Shown here piece after piece: positions 24,758 to 33,025 of a stretch of DNA of 64,000 bases; positions within the stretch are counted from its first letter, which is position 1, and each line of letters opens with the position of its first letter. Below the pieces are notes generated by a model. That model was not told the origin of the DNA. It did not search any database and saw only the letters and a program-made list of their open reading frames with translations. The translations under genes and the position numbers were made by a program. Origin of the DNA: Ruminococcus sp. (GTDB lineage: Bacteria; Bacillota; Clostridia; Oscillospirales; Ruminococcaceae); contig JAFWSI010000015.1 in NCBI GenBank assembly GCA_017519415.1, positions 23,197-87,196 of the forward strand, written 5' to 3'.

Positions 24758-25636
24758 ATGAGATTTTCAAAAATGCATGGTATCGGTAATGACTATATCT
24801 ATGTGAACTGCTTCGAGGAGACCGTCAGCGAGCCCGAAAAGGTCTCGGTGGTGCTCAGCGACAGACACAAGGGAATCGGCTCGGACGGACTGGTGCTCAT
24901 CATGCCCTCGGACAAGGCTGATTTCCGCATGAGGATATTCAATGCGGACGGCTCGGAGGCTATGATGTGCGGCAACGCTACACGCTGCATCGGAAAATAC
25001 GTGTACGATACGGGACTTACCGACAAGACCGACATTACACTTGAGACGAATTCTGGCATAAAATATCTTAAGCTTTATCTTAAGGACGATAAGGTGGACT
25101 CCGTTACCGTTGATATGGGCAAGGCTGTGCTTGTGCCGGGGGACATTCCCGTAAACAGCGACAAGGAGCGCTTCATCAGCGAGCCCGTTGAGGTATGTGG
25201 CAGAACGTGGAAGATTACCTCCGTTTCAATGGGCAATCCCCACGCAGTCATATTCACTGAGGGCGTGGCGGAGCTTGACCTCGAGAAGATAGGCCCCTGC
25301 TTCGAGAACCACAGCCTGTTCCCGAACCGCGTGAATACGGAGTTCGCAGAGGTCATCGACAGTCATACTCTCAATATGCGCGTCTGGGAGCGCGGCAGCG
25401 GCGAGACCTTCGCCTGCGGCACGGGAACCTGTGCTACGGTTGTAGCGGCTGTGCTAAACGGCATATGCAGGTATGACGAGGAAGTCCTTGTGCATCTGAG
25501 GGGCGGAGACCTGCGTATCACCTATAAGTCCGACGGCACCGTGCTTATGACGGGACCTGCCGAGTACGTTTTCGAGGGAACTGTTTCCGACGAATTCATC
25601 AATAAAGCAAAGGAGAATGTTGTATGCCGCAGCTGA
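24758..25636 (+). CDS. dapF: Diaminopimelate epimerase
   Basis: 292 residues. Motifs around the two catalytic cysteines: AMMCGNATRCIGKY and GETFACGTGTCATVVAA. The start MHGIGNDYIYVN and SMGNPHAVIF are typical. Converts LL-diaminopimelate to the meso form, for peptidoglycan and lysine. It overlaps the dapL gene by 13 bases, so the two are coupled. Confidence 0.95.
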   Translation: MRFSKMHGIGNDYIYVNCFEETVSEPEKVSVVLSDRHKGIGSDGLVLIMPSDKADFRMRIFNADGSEAMMCGNATRCIGKYVYDTGLTDKTDITLETNSGIKYLKLYLKDDKVDSVTVDMGKAVLVPGDIPVNSDKERFISEPVEVCGRTWKITSVSMGNPHAVIFTEGVAELDLEKIGPCFENHSLFPNRVNTEFAEVIDSHTLNMRVWERGSGETFACGTGTCATVVAAVLNGICRYDEEVLVHLRGGDLRITYKSDGTVLMTGPAEYVFEGTVSDEFINKAKENVVCRS

Positions 25637-26835
25637 ACGAAAACTTTCTCAGACTTGAGAAAAACTACCTTTTTATTAATATAGCAAAGAAAATCGCCGC
25701 ATTCAAGGAGCTTCACCCGGAGGCTGACATAATCAGAATGGGTATCGGCGACGTTACCCTGCCTATCGCCCCTGTAGTCATAGAAGCCATGAAGAAGGGC
25801 TGCGATGAAATGGGCGTTAAGGAGACCTTCCGCGGCTATGAGGACAGCGGCGCAGGCTATGACTTTCTGCGCGAGGCTGTTTCACGTTATTATAAGAGCT
25901 TCGGAGCCGATGTGGCTCCCTCGGAGATAAGGATCAACGACGGTGCAAAGTCTGACTGCGGAAATATCGTGGATATATTCGGCGACGACAATATCATTCT
26001 CGTCACGGATCCCGCTTATCCCGTATATGTGGACTCCAATCTCATGAGCGGCAGGAAGATAATCTATGCCGACTCCAACGAGGAGAACGGCTTTGCGGCT
26101 ATGCCCGATCAGTCTGTTCATGCGGACATCATTTATCTCTGCTCACCCAATAATCCCACGGGCTCTGTCTATACCCGCTCTCAGCTTGAGGAGTGGATAG
26201 CCTATGCGAAGCGCAATAACGCTGTTATCATCTATGATTCGGCTTATGAAGCCTTTATCACAGACCCCGATGTGCCGAGGAGCATTTTCTGCGTCGAGGG
26301 CGCAAAGGAGTGCTGTATCGAGATGTGCTCCCTTTCCAAGACCGCGGGCTTTACGGGTATGCGCTGCGGATATACCGTTATCCCGGAGGCTCTCATCGTA
26401 AAGGCGGGCGACGGTACGGATGTCTCCGTAGCTCAGATATGGGGAAGACGTCAGGGAAGCAAGTTCAACGGTGTTTCATATCCCGTGCAGTGCGCGGCAG
26501 CAGCCGTTTTCACCGACGAGGGACTCAGGCAGGTGCATGAGAATATCGCCTATTATCAGGAGAATGCCCGCATAATATCAGATACCATGAAAAGGCTGGG
26601 CGTGAAGTTCACGGGCGGAGTGAATTCTCCGTATATATGGTTCAAGTGTCCCAATGACATGAAGAGCTGGGATTTCTTTGATCTTATGCTGGAAAAGATC
26701 GCCGTTGTGGGTACTCCCGGTGCGGGCTTCGGCAGGAACGGGGAGGGCTGGTTCAGACTCACCTCCTTCGGTGACAGACAGCGTACCATTGAAGCTATGG
26801 AACGCTTTGAAAGGCTTGTAAATGAAATGAAATAA
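25624..26835 (+). CDS. dapL: LL-diaminopimelate aminotransferase
   Basis: 403 residues, the usual DapL length. Hallmarks: NYLFINIAKKIAAF, IIRMGIGDVTLPIAPVVIEAM, FRGYEDSGAGYDFLREAV, the PLP-lysine loop CSLSKTAGFTGMRCGYTVIP and a late WFRLTSFG. It makes LL-diaminopimelate directly from tetrahydrodipicolinate, bypassing acylated intermediates. With dapA and dapB further along and dapF just before it, this gives the aminotransferase route. RBS AAAGGAG lies inside dapF. Confidence 0.95.
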   Translation: MPQLNENFLRLEKNYLFINIAKKIAAFKELHPEADIIRMGIGDVTLPIAPVVIEAMKKGCDEMGVKETFRGYEDSGAGYDFLREAVSRYYKSFGADVAPSEIRINDGAKSDCGNIVDIFGDDNIILVTDPAYPVYVDSNLMSGRKIIYADSNEENGFAAMPDQSVHADIIYLCSPNNPTGSVYTRSQLEEWIAYAKRNNAVIIYDSAYEAFITDPDVPRSIFCVEGAKECCIEMCSLSKTAGFTGMRCGYTVIPEALIVKAGDGTDVSVAQIWGRRQGSKFNGVSYPVQCAAAAVFTDEGLRQVHENIAYYQENARIISDTMKRLGVKFTGGVNSPYIWFKCPNDMKSWDFFDLMLEKIAVVGTPGAGFGRNGEGWFRLTSFGDRQRTIEAMERFERLVNEMK

Positions 26836-26860
26836 CTTAAAGGGCGGGTTACCGCCCTTT
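26834..26860 (+). terminator. Terminator after dapL
   Basis: AAAGGGCGG and CCGCCCTTT with loop GTTA, then T-rich, starting at the stop codon. Confidence 0.8.
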
Positions 26861-26935
26861 TTTCTTTAAATAAAAAAAATAATATCCCTGTTAATATTTA
26901 ATTCACAAAAATCTATTGACATAACGTCTGAAATA

Positions 26936-26964
26936 ATATATAATAATGATGTTGTATTTATTTG
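26936..26964 (+). promoter_or_regulatory. Promoter of the RNase Y gene
   Basis: Perfect TTGACA (26936-26941), 17 bases, perfect TATAAT (26959-26964). It lies 273 bases before the start codon, giving an unusually long leader. Confidence 0.75.
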
Positions 26965-27237
26965 CATAATATTACTTTGGCAGTATATGCAGCTTTGTTT
27001 TAAATCATTATCCACGGAAATGCGATAAATAAAGAGGATTTCCGTGTTTAAATATGATAACGGAACAAATTTTGGACGAGACATCGTCCGCCTATGTTTT
27101 GCGGACCTCGCCTTCGGGCAGGTTCTTGGAATATATATTTAAATGAATAAAATAATGCGGCATTTACCGCCTTTCAGTAATAATTAAATTAAGATACAAA
27201 CGTTTAATTATATTCAGAAAAGGAGGTAATGCACTGT
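26965..27237 (+). promoter_or_regulatory. Long structured 5' leader of the RNase Y mRNA
   Basis: About 265 bases without a gene. It contains a hairpin with CACGGAAAT and ATTTCCGTG arms (27013-27047), a GTCCGC/GCGGAC hairpin around 27086-27107, and a CGCCTTCGGGC element at 27110-27121. No T-run follows them, so a terminator is not obvious. The leader could set the level of RNase Y. No known riboswitch family is recognised. Confidence 0.45.
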
Positions 27238-28815
27238 ATGAACTTAGGTCTTGCTATCGTTCTTATCCTTGTTGCACTGGCAGCAGGCGTAGGCGTGGGA
27301 TATGCCCTTTTCTACAAGAAGGGTGTCGATGCCGGCGTAGAGAAGCGTAAGCATGACGCAGAGACTATATTGGGCTCTGCGGAACAGCAGGCAGAGCGTA
27401 TCGTAGAGGACGCTGTGAAGGACGCTGACAGTAAGAAGAAAAGCGCACTTATCGAGGCTAAGGACGAAATACATAAGCTCCGCACAGAGGCGGATAAAGA
27501 GATCAAGGATCGCAGAGCAGAGCTGTCACGTCAGGAAAGACGTATGCAGCAGAAGGAAGAAAATTTAGACAAGAAAACTGATAATCTTGAAAAGAAGGAG
27601 GACGCGCTCAATCAGAAGATAAAGACAGCCGACGAGAAGCTCAAGGAGGCTGACGCCATCAAGAAAAGCCAGATGGATATTCTCGAGCGTATTTCCGAAT
27701 TCACCAAGGATCAGGCTAAGGAGTACATAATCTCAAAGCTTGAGGACGATCTTGTGCACGAAAAGGCAGTTAAGATCGCAGCCTATGAACAGCTGATCAA
27801 GGACGAATGTCAGGAGAAGGCGAGAAGCTATATCTCCCTCGCAATCGCCAAGGTCGCTGCGGATCAGGTGTCAGAGGCGGCAGTATCTGTCGTTCCTCTT
27901 CCGAATGACGAGATGAAGGGCCGTATCATCGGCCGTGAGGGACGCAATATCAGGACCCTCGAAACTCTTACGGGAGTAGATCTTATCATCGACGATACCC
28001 CCGAGGCAATAACTATTTCCTGCTTTGACCAGATCAGGCGTGAGGTCGCAAGGATAGCGCTCGAAAAGCTTATAGCTGACGGCCGTATCCACCCGACACG
28101 CATCGAGGAAATGGTCGAAAAAGCCAAGCGCGAAGTTGAGTACCGTATCAAGCAGGAGGGTGAGCGTGCTGTGATAGAGACCAATGTCCACGGCCTCAAT
28201 CATGAGCTCATAAAGCTCATCGGACGCCTCAAGTTCCGTACAAGCTACAGACAGAATGTACTCGATCATTCGATCGAAGTAGCAAAGCTCTGCGGAGTAC
28301 TTGCCTCAGAGCTTGGCGTTGACGCTAATATCGCAAGACGAGCAGGTCTTCTTCACGACATCGGTAAGGCTCTTACCGCCGAGATAGAGGGCTCGCACGT
28401 TCAGATAGGCGTTGATGTTTGTAAAAAATACAACGAAAACCCTGTTATTATCCATGCTGTGGAGGCTCACCATAACGATGTTGAGCCAAGAACAGTCATT
28501 GCCTGCATAGTTCAGGCAGCCGACGCTATCTCCGCTGCAAGGCCTGCCGCAAGAAGCGAAAACTATGAAAGCTATATCAAGCGCCTTCAGAAGCTTGAGG
28601 AGATATGCAACTCCTACGAGGGCGTTGAGAAATGCTTTGCCGTACAGGCGGGTCGTGAAGTCAGGATCATGGTGGTACCCGAAGTTATCAACGATGAGAA
28701 AATGGTCATCGTCGCAAGACAGATCGCACAGCAGATCGAGACCGAGATGGATTATCCCGGACAGATCAAGGTCAACCTCATCCGCGAGAGCAGGGTATCT
28801 GATTACGCAAAGTAA
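27238..28815 (+). CDS. rny: Ribonuclease Y
   Basis: 525 residues. An N-terminal membrane helix ([23 protein letters not shown]) is followed by a coiled coil up to about 160 rich in K, E and Q. A KH domain ([15 protein letters not shown]) and an HD domain (LLHDIGKA, with HSIEVAKL before it) follow, then a C-terminal Rny domain. It starts mRNA decay as a membrane-bound endonuclease. The start at 27238 is used because AGGAGG is 11 bases away; an ATG nine bases earlier is too close. The terminator is at 28863. Confidence 0.95.
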   Translation: MNLGLAIVLILVALAAGVGVGYALFYKKGVDAGVEKRKHDAETILGSAEQQAERIVEDAVKDADSKKKSALIEAKDEIHKLRTEADKEIKDRRAELSRQERRMQQKEENLDKKTDNLEKKEDALNQKIKTADEKLKEADAIKKSQMDILERISEFTKDQAKEYIISKLEDDLVHEKAVKIAAYEQLIKDECQEKARSYISLAIAKVAADQVSEAAVSVVPLPNDEMKGRIIGREGRNIRTLETLTGVDLIIDDTPEAITISCFDQIRREVARIALEKLIADGRIHPTRIEEMVEKAKREVEYRIKQEGERAVIETNVHGLNHELIKLIGRLKFRTSYRQNVLDHSIEVAKLCGVLASELGVDANIARRAGLLHDIGKALTAEIEGSHVQIGVDVCKKYNENPVIIHAVEAHHNDVEPRTVIACIVQAADAISAARPAARSENYESYIKRLQKLEEICNSYEGVEKCFAVQAGREVRIMVVPEVINDEKMVIVARQIAQQIETEMDYPGQIKVNLIRESRVSDYAK

Positions 28816-28862
28816 TAAGGTCCTGTATGGAGATGCAAGTATCCTGAAAAGGGATGACCCAT

Positions 28863-28898
28863 CGGCTGTCGGGCTTTTTGCTCGACAGCCGTTTTATT
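28863..28898 (+). terminator. Terminator after rny
   Basis: CGGCTGTCG and CGACAGCCG arms, 11-base loop, then TTTTATTTT. Confidence 0.85.
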
Positions 28899-28900
28899 TT

Positions 28901-28971
28901 CATTAGATCATTTATTTCATTGCGAAGTCTTTAGGAAGCTCCCAGAGTCTTCGGAATGAAATAACCTAATG
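28901..28971 (+). repeat. Long imperfect palindrome in front of the dockerin-protease gene
   Basis: Arms TTATTTCATTGCGAAG (28912-28927) and CTTCGGAATGAAATAA (28949-28964) differ in one base, and outer CATTAG/CTAATG arms also pair. As RNA this is a hairpin of over 20 base pairs ending 22 bases before the start codon at 28993. It could be a regulatory hairpin, an mRNA stabiliser or a small mobile remnant. Confidence 0.6.
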
Positions 28972-28992
28972 ATAAAGGGGGTCCAAAACACC

Positions 28993-30753
28993 ATGAAAAG
29001 GCTATCATTCTTAAGTGCAATGGGGTCAGCACTCGCTTCGGCAGTGCTTGCACTTTCGGCCGTACAGTTAAGTACGGGAGCTGCCTGGGAAAAGGTCGAT
29101 CGTCTCGGCGATGTAAACAATGACGGCTGCGTCAGCATTGCAGATGTCGTCCTGCTTTCCAGATACCTGAGAGGAGCGTCCGAACTCGGCGGTGAGAGCG
29201 TATATAATATCGGAAATTCCTATTATTCAATAGGCAACGAGAATTATTATGCATTACCTGCTTACGGAGGCGTAAAGCTCAGCAGCACCGGTACTATACT
29301 GAAGGCTGACATCAATCAGGACGGTTCTATCGACATATTCGATCTCGTAAGGTTGAAATCAGAGATCGTAACGTCAGATCCGTCAGGATACATCTATCGC
29401 TGGTACAATGAGACCGCGACTACAACAACTACCACTACTACTACGACAACGACAACCGCCACGACAACAACTACTGAGACCATTTATACAGAACCTGCTG
29501 CTACAGACACCGCTGTCCCTATAAAGAGGGAGTATATTGCTGCACCGATCTATGATATGTACGGTACTCTTCCGTCACAGGGAGAAGCTGATCTTCTGAT
29601 CTTCTATGTTGATTTCCCGGATTGTAAATTCAGTTACGAGCCTACGACGGAGCGCATAGAGGAGATTGCCTTCGGACCTGAGGATACTCAGTCACTATTG
29701 TACCCCTTTGAAAGCTGTTCTGCTTTCTATTCAAGATCTTCGAAAGGCATGATGAACCTTACTGGTAAGGCTTACAGGTATACTACACAGAAGGAAATGT
29801 CAGCCTATGGAGGAGATGTGTTCAAGGTCGACTTCACTACCGAGGTCCTCAGAGAAATGGATCCGTATGTGGATTATTCACAGTTTGATGCTGATCGGGA
29901 CGGTATCGTAGACGCGATACTGTTCTGTGTTCCGTCTGAGGCGCCTGACAGTGACTGGTGGCCCTGTGCCGGTGAATTCGGCGGAAATGCGGCAATAAGA
30001 CTGGACAGCAAGGCAATAGGACATGTCATTACAGGAAACGCCGCTATACAGGGAGATCAGGACTATTCAGCCTTTGTTACCACATATCTGCATGAAATGG
30101 GTCACTGTATGGGACTTCCCGATTATTATCTTTTCGGCAAGGACGACTATGAGGGGCTTCATGGCTCCGCAGGTTATGAGCTTATGGATGAAGCGCGTTC
30201 GGATTTCTCGTGCGTGTCAAAGCTTATGCTTGGGTGGTATACCAGGGATCAGATAATGATATATGACAGAAGCAGCGGCCCTGCAAACTTTACGCTGAAG
30301 AACTGTGAGACCGCAGAGGGCAACTGTCTTATCATACCGGTAGGAGATCTTGACAATAACTTCAAGAGCGAGTTCTTCATACTTGAATATTTTACTCTCG
30401 ACGGCAATAACAGTAACATTGACGATTATTTCTGGTGGCGTCATACTGGAGAGGGTATAAGATGCTTCCATGTTGAGGCTACAGAGTACTTTGACGGCGT
30501 ACGTACCTTCTTCAAATATGAGAGCGGAAACGATCATTTTACCGATAATGATGAAGGAATAAGATTTATCCGCCTTGTAAATGACATCGAGAAGGATAAC
30601 TTCTTCAGGACAGGAAGTCACATAAACAGCGCTATAAAGGGCTTTTCAAGATATATCAACAGCGCTTCGACATACAGAGATCTGCGCGTAAACATTGATA
30701 TTAACGAGAATTACGGCGACGATTATGTTGTATGCATATGGCCGTACTATTAA
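28993..30753 (+). CDS. Secreted dockerin protein with M6-type metalloprotease domain
   Basis: 586 residues. A signal peptide (MKRLSFLSAMGSALASAVLAL, cleaved near STGAA) is followed directly by a dockerin: GDVNNDGCVSIADVVLLSRYL and ADINQDGSIDIFDLVRL, with an insert between the two repeats. A tract of about 20 threonines with a few alanines follows. The rest is a protease of the immune-inhibitor A / M6 type, with the zinc motif HEMGHCMGLPD starting near residue 367. A signal peptide and a dockerin on a protease suggest it is docked on the cellulosome. The start at 28993 follows GGGGG; an ATG 24 bases upstream is possible. The dockerin near the N-terminus is unusual. Confidence 0.88.
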   Translation: MKRLSFLSAMGSALASAVLALSAVQLSTGAAWEKVDRLGDVNNDGCVSIADVVLLSRYLRGASELGGESVYNIGNSYYSIGNENYYALPAYGGVKLSSTGTILKADINQDGSIDIFDLVRLKSEIVTSDPSGYIYRWYNETATTTTTTTTTTTTTATTTTTETIYTEPAATDTAVPIKREYIAAPIYDMYGTLPSQGEADLLIFYVDFPDCKFSYEPTTERIEEIAFGPEDTQSLLYPFESCSAFYSRSSKGMMNLTGKAYRYTTQKEMSAYGGDVFKVDFTTEVLREMDPYVDYSQFDADRDGIVDAILFCVPSEAPDSDWWPCAGEFGGNAAIRLDSKAIGHVITGNAAIQGDQDYSAFVTTYLHEMGHCMGLPDYYLFGKDDYEGLHGSAGYELMDEARSDFSCVSKLMLGWYTRDQIMIYDRSSGPANFTLKNCETAEGNCLIIPVGDLDNNFKSEFFILEYFTLDGNNSNIDDYFWWRHTGEGIRCFHVEATEYFDGVRTFFKYESGNDHFTDNDEGIRFIRLVNDIEKDNFFRTGSHINSAIKGFSRYINSASTYRDLRVNIDINENYGDDYVVCIWPYY

Positions 30754-30777
30754 TCTGAGGAAGGAAAGTAACAGCAC

Positions 30778-32229
30778 ATGGCAAAGACAATATTCCATAC
30801 CACGGAAAAATCAAATTTCATTCTGAACATGACGGAGGAGCAGTATTCTTCTCTGGCAGTAAAGGGCCTTATCACTGCGTTGTTTGCAGTGCCGCTGTTT
30901 ACGCTTATACCGGAGATCGCTAACAAGACCATCTATGTTCTTTCCGCGGCAGGACTTGCCGTTGCCGGTGTTATAAACCTTATCCTTGCTCTTATTGCAA
31001 TCGTAAAAAAATATATAGACAAGCGCGTCATGCTGCCCGTATGTGCTATGGGCGCATTGGTGGCATGGGGCGTTGTCTCTCTCGTAAACGGCTATGATTT
31101 TCACACGGCCCTTTACGGATATTCGGACAGAGGCGAGGGACTTCTTGCCATACTGTTCTACTTCGGATTTTTCACCACGGCTGTCGCTGTAAAGCGGGAG
31201 AAAGCCCGTTCCTCGCTGATAAACGGTATTATAGGATTAGGTCTTCTCAACAGCATCGTTTCCCTTGTGCAGATTTTCACAGGCAAGCTCGGTCAGTATG
31301 ATCTGGCAGATCTTGACATAGAGGAAAGAGCTGCATCGGGTCTTTCGATGTCTCCGCTTTTCATGGCTATGGTGCTCACACTTTCACTCACAGCTGCACT
31401 TATAGCTTTCGTGACCTCTGAAAGCAAAAAACGTAGAATAATATGTATTTTCTCTGCTGCACTATTTTCATTCATCATCATGTTCACATATTCCCTCATC
31501 GGTATATGCGGACTGGTTTTCTCGGTGATCGCGGCGGCAGTTGCGGTGTTTGTGATGAAGGCGCCAAAGCTCAGGCTTGTTTCCGTGCTGGCGGCGGCTG
31601 TTCCGGCAGCATTGGCTGTAATAATAGTCAATGCCGGACTTATCGGAAATATCAGTTCATACAGACTTTACGACGGAAGGATCCTGTGGTGGGCGGACGC
31701 CTACATGAGAGCCTCTGCGTCGGGCAGCTTCAATGAAAAGGTCGTGGATATAGACGATACCCTTGAGGTGTATTCGTATCTTAACGACAAGACAATGAAT
31801 ATAATACATAAGTATCCTCTGACGGGAACAGGTCCCGAGCAGCTCGTATTCCCTCAGCTTTATACCGCTCAGGGATTCGGCGAGGATGTTGAGATCAGCT
31901 ATATCATTCCTTTCAACACGGGTACGTTTGACAAGGTATATAATGAGTATCTGTACACCGCGGCGACAAGAGGAATACCCTCTCTTATCGCTCTTGTGCT
32001 GGTGCTCCTTCCTTCACTTGTCATAAGTGTAAAGAGCTTCCGCAGAAGAAGTACGGCCGAAGCATTCACGCTCACGGCTCTTCTGATCGGCGGCATGCTT
32101 CTGTTCTTCATAGGCTGCAGCAGCATTTCCTTCGCACCCGTTTTCTGGGCTGCGGCGGGAGCTTCCTGTGCAGGCATAAAGGATGAAAAGAAGGACGGTA
32201 CAGCAAAAAAGGCTGCAAAGAAAAAGTAA
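30778..32229 (+). CDS. O-antigen-ligase-like multi-pass membrane protein
   Basis: 483 residues with about 11 hydrophobic membrane segments and a large external loop (around residues 295-385). The short motif GYSDRGEGLLA in an early loop and the loop layout are typical of the O-antigen ligase / WzyE-like family, which polymerise or attach surface polysaccharide. The C-terminus is lysine/alanine rich. It begins 24 bases after the dockerin-protease gene, so the two are probably co-transcribed. Whether it makes a surface polymer or a glycan on proteins is unknown. Confidence 0.72.
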   Translation: MAKTIFHTTEKSNFILNMTEEQYSSLAVKGLITALFAVPLFTLIPEIANKTIYVLSAAGLAVAGVINLILALIAIVKKYIDKRVMLPVCAMGALVAWGVVSLVNGYDFHTALYGYSDRGEGLLAILFYFGFFTTAVAVKREKARSSLINGIIGLGLLNSIVSLVQIFTGKLGQYDLADLDIEERAASGLSMSPLFMAMVLTLSLTAALIAFVTSESKKRRIICIFSAALFSFIIMFTYSLIGICGLVFSVIAAAVAVFVMKAPKLRLVSVLAAAVPAALAVIIVNAGLIGNISSYRLYDGRILWWADAYMRASASGSFNEKVVDIDDTLEVYSYLNDKTMNIIHKYPLTGTGPEQLVFPQLYTAQGFGEDVEISYIIPFNTGTFDKVYNEYLYTAATRGIPSLIALVLVLLPSLVISVKSFRRRSTAEAFTLTALLIGGMLLFFIGCSSISFAPVFWAAAGASCAGIKDEKKDGTAKKAAKKK

Positions 32230-32251
32230 TGTGATGATATGATGAAAGATT

Positions 32252-32284
32252 AAGCCCGCGAGCTCAGCCCGCGGGCTTTTTTGT
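32252..32284 (+). terminator. Terminator after the membrane protein
   Basis: AAGCCCGCG and CGCGGGCTT arms, nine-base loop, then a T-run. Confidence 0.85.
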
Positions 32285-32339
32285 CGGAAAACAGCGAAAT
32301 ATCAGGAAATTAATGTAAGTAGACACTAACAAAAAGCTA

Positions 32340-32367
32340 TTGATTTTTAACGCAGATATGTTAAAAT
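32340..32367 (+). promoter_or_regulatory. Promoter of the ferredoxin gene
   Basis: TTGATT (32340-32345), 16 bases, TAAAAT (32362-32367). Confidence 0.5.
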
Positions 32368-32417
32368 AAAAATACGAGGAGCAGCAAGCTCCCGAATAAT
32401 ACGGAGGTGTATGTATA

Positions 32418-32588
32418 ATGGCATATATTATTTCTGATGATTGTGTTGCTTGCGGCGCTTGCGCTGGAGAGTGCCCTGTAGGCGCTATCTCTGAGGGCGA
32501 CGGCAAGTACGTTATCGATGCAGACGCTTGCGTTGAGTGCGGTGCTTGTGCAGGTGTATGTCCTGTTGGCGCTCCTAATGCTGAGTGA
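32418..32588 (+). CDS. Two-[4Fe-4S] ferredoxin
   Basis: 56 residues. Two CxxCxxCxxxCP cluster motifs: CVACGACAGECP (residues 9-20) and CVECGACAGVCP (38-49). It follows CGGAGGTG with nine-base spacing. Carries electrons in anaerobic metabolism (pyruvate and hydrogen reactions). A standalone gene with its own promoter and terminator. Clear despite its small size. Confidence 0.97.
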   Translation: MAYIISDDCVACGACAGECPVGAISEGDGKYVIDADACVECGACAGVCPVGAPNAE

Positions 32589-32602
32589 TCAAGAAAAGAC
32601 AG

Positions 32603-32638
32603 ATAAGCAGTTCCTTATGAGGAACTGCTTATTTTTTT
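32603..32638 (+). terminator. Terminator after the ferredoxin gene
   Basis: A perfect 13-base-pair stem (32603-32615 with 32620-32632) and a run of T. Confidence 0.85.
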
Positions 32639-32647
32639 GCCCTCAGC

Positions 32648-32830
32648 TCATTCGCAGCCGCCTGAGCGTCTTACAAAGGAGTTGCAGTCTGTACATTCCG
32701 GTACCGTGGGATCCTCCTCATGGGTGCCGACGGAGATACTGTCAAGGGTGCAGTAATGCTCGGTGCAGAGATTGTGTCTGCACTGTGATACATCACATCT
32801 GATGCAGGGGTTCTTCTTATGCTCTTCCAT
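32648..32830 (-). CDS. DUF1540-type cysteine-rich small protein
   Basis: 60 residues with nine cysteines. The pattern CDVSQCRHNLCTEHYCTLDSI then a final ECTDCNSF matches DUF1540, predicted to bind a metal ion. Many members occur as pairs of such repeats; this has one. An AAGGAAG site precedes the ATG at 32830. It shares the intergenic terminator with the ferredoxin gene on the other strand. Function unknown. Confidence 0.8.
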   Translation of the reverse strand: MEEHKKNPCIRCDVSQCRHNLCTEHYCTLDSISVGTHEEDPTVPECTDCNSFVRRSGGCE

Positions 32831-33025
32831 ATCTATCTTCCTTTCTTTTTATCGTCCGTAAGGGACTGTGGTTATTATGTGCGTTATATTGTTAAATATT
32901 CGTAAAGTTTATATTACGGGATTGCTACATTTTATATGTGAATATTGACTTTGACAGAAGTATGTGATAATATTAACATTAAGGAGCAATGGGCTCCCAA
33001 TGATATAATTTCAGGAGGGGATCAT

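Noticed and set aside
29416-29478. Poly-threonine tract as a phase-variable DNA repeat
   Set aside because: The four ACN codons are mixed irregularly, so there is no short uniform DNA unit that would slip.
32945-33025. Longer start for the large surface protein
   Set aside because: The upstream extension contains the promoter region, and the AGGAGG site is correctly spaced only from the ATG at 33026.
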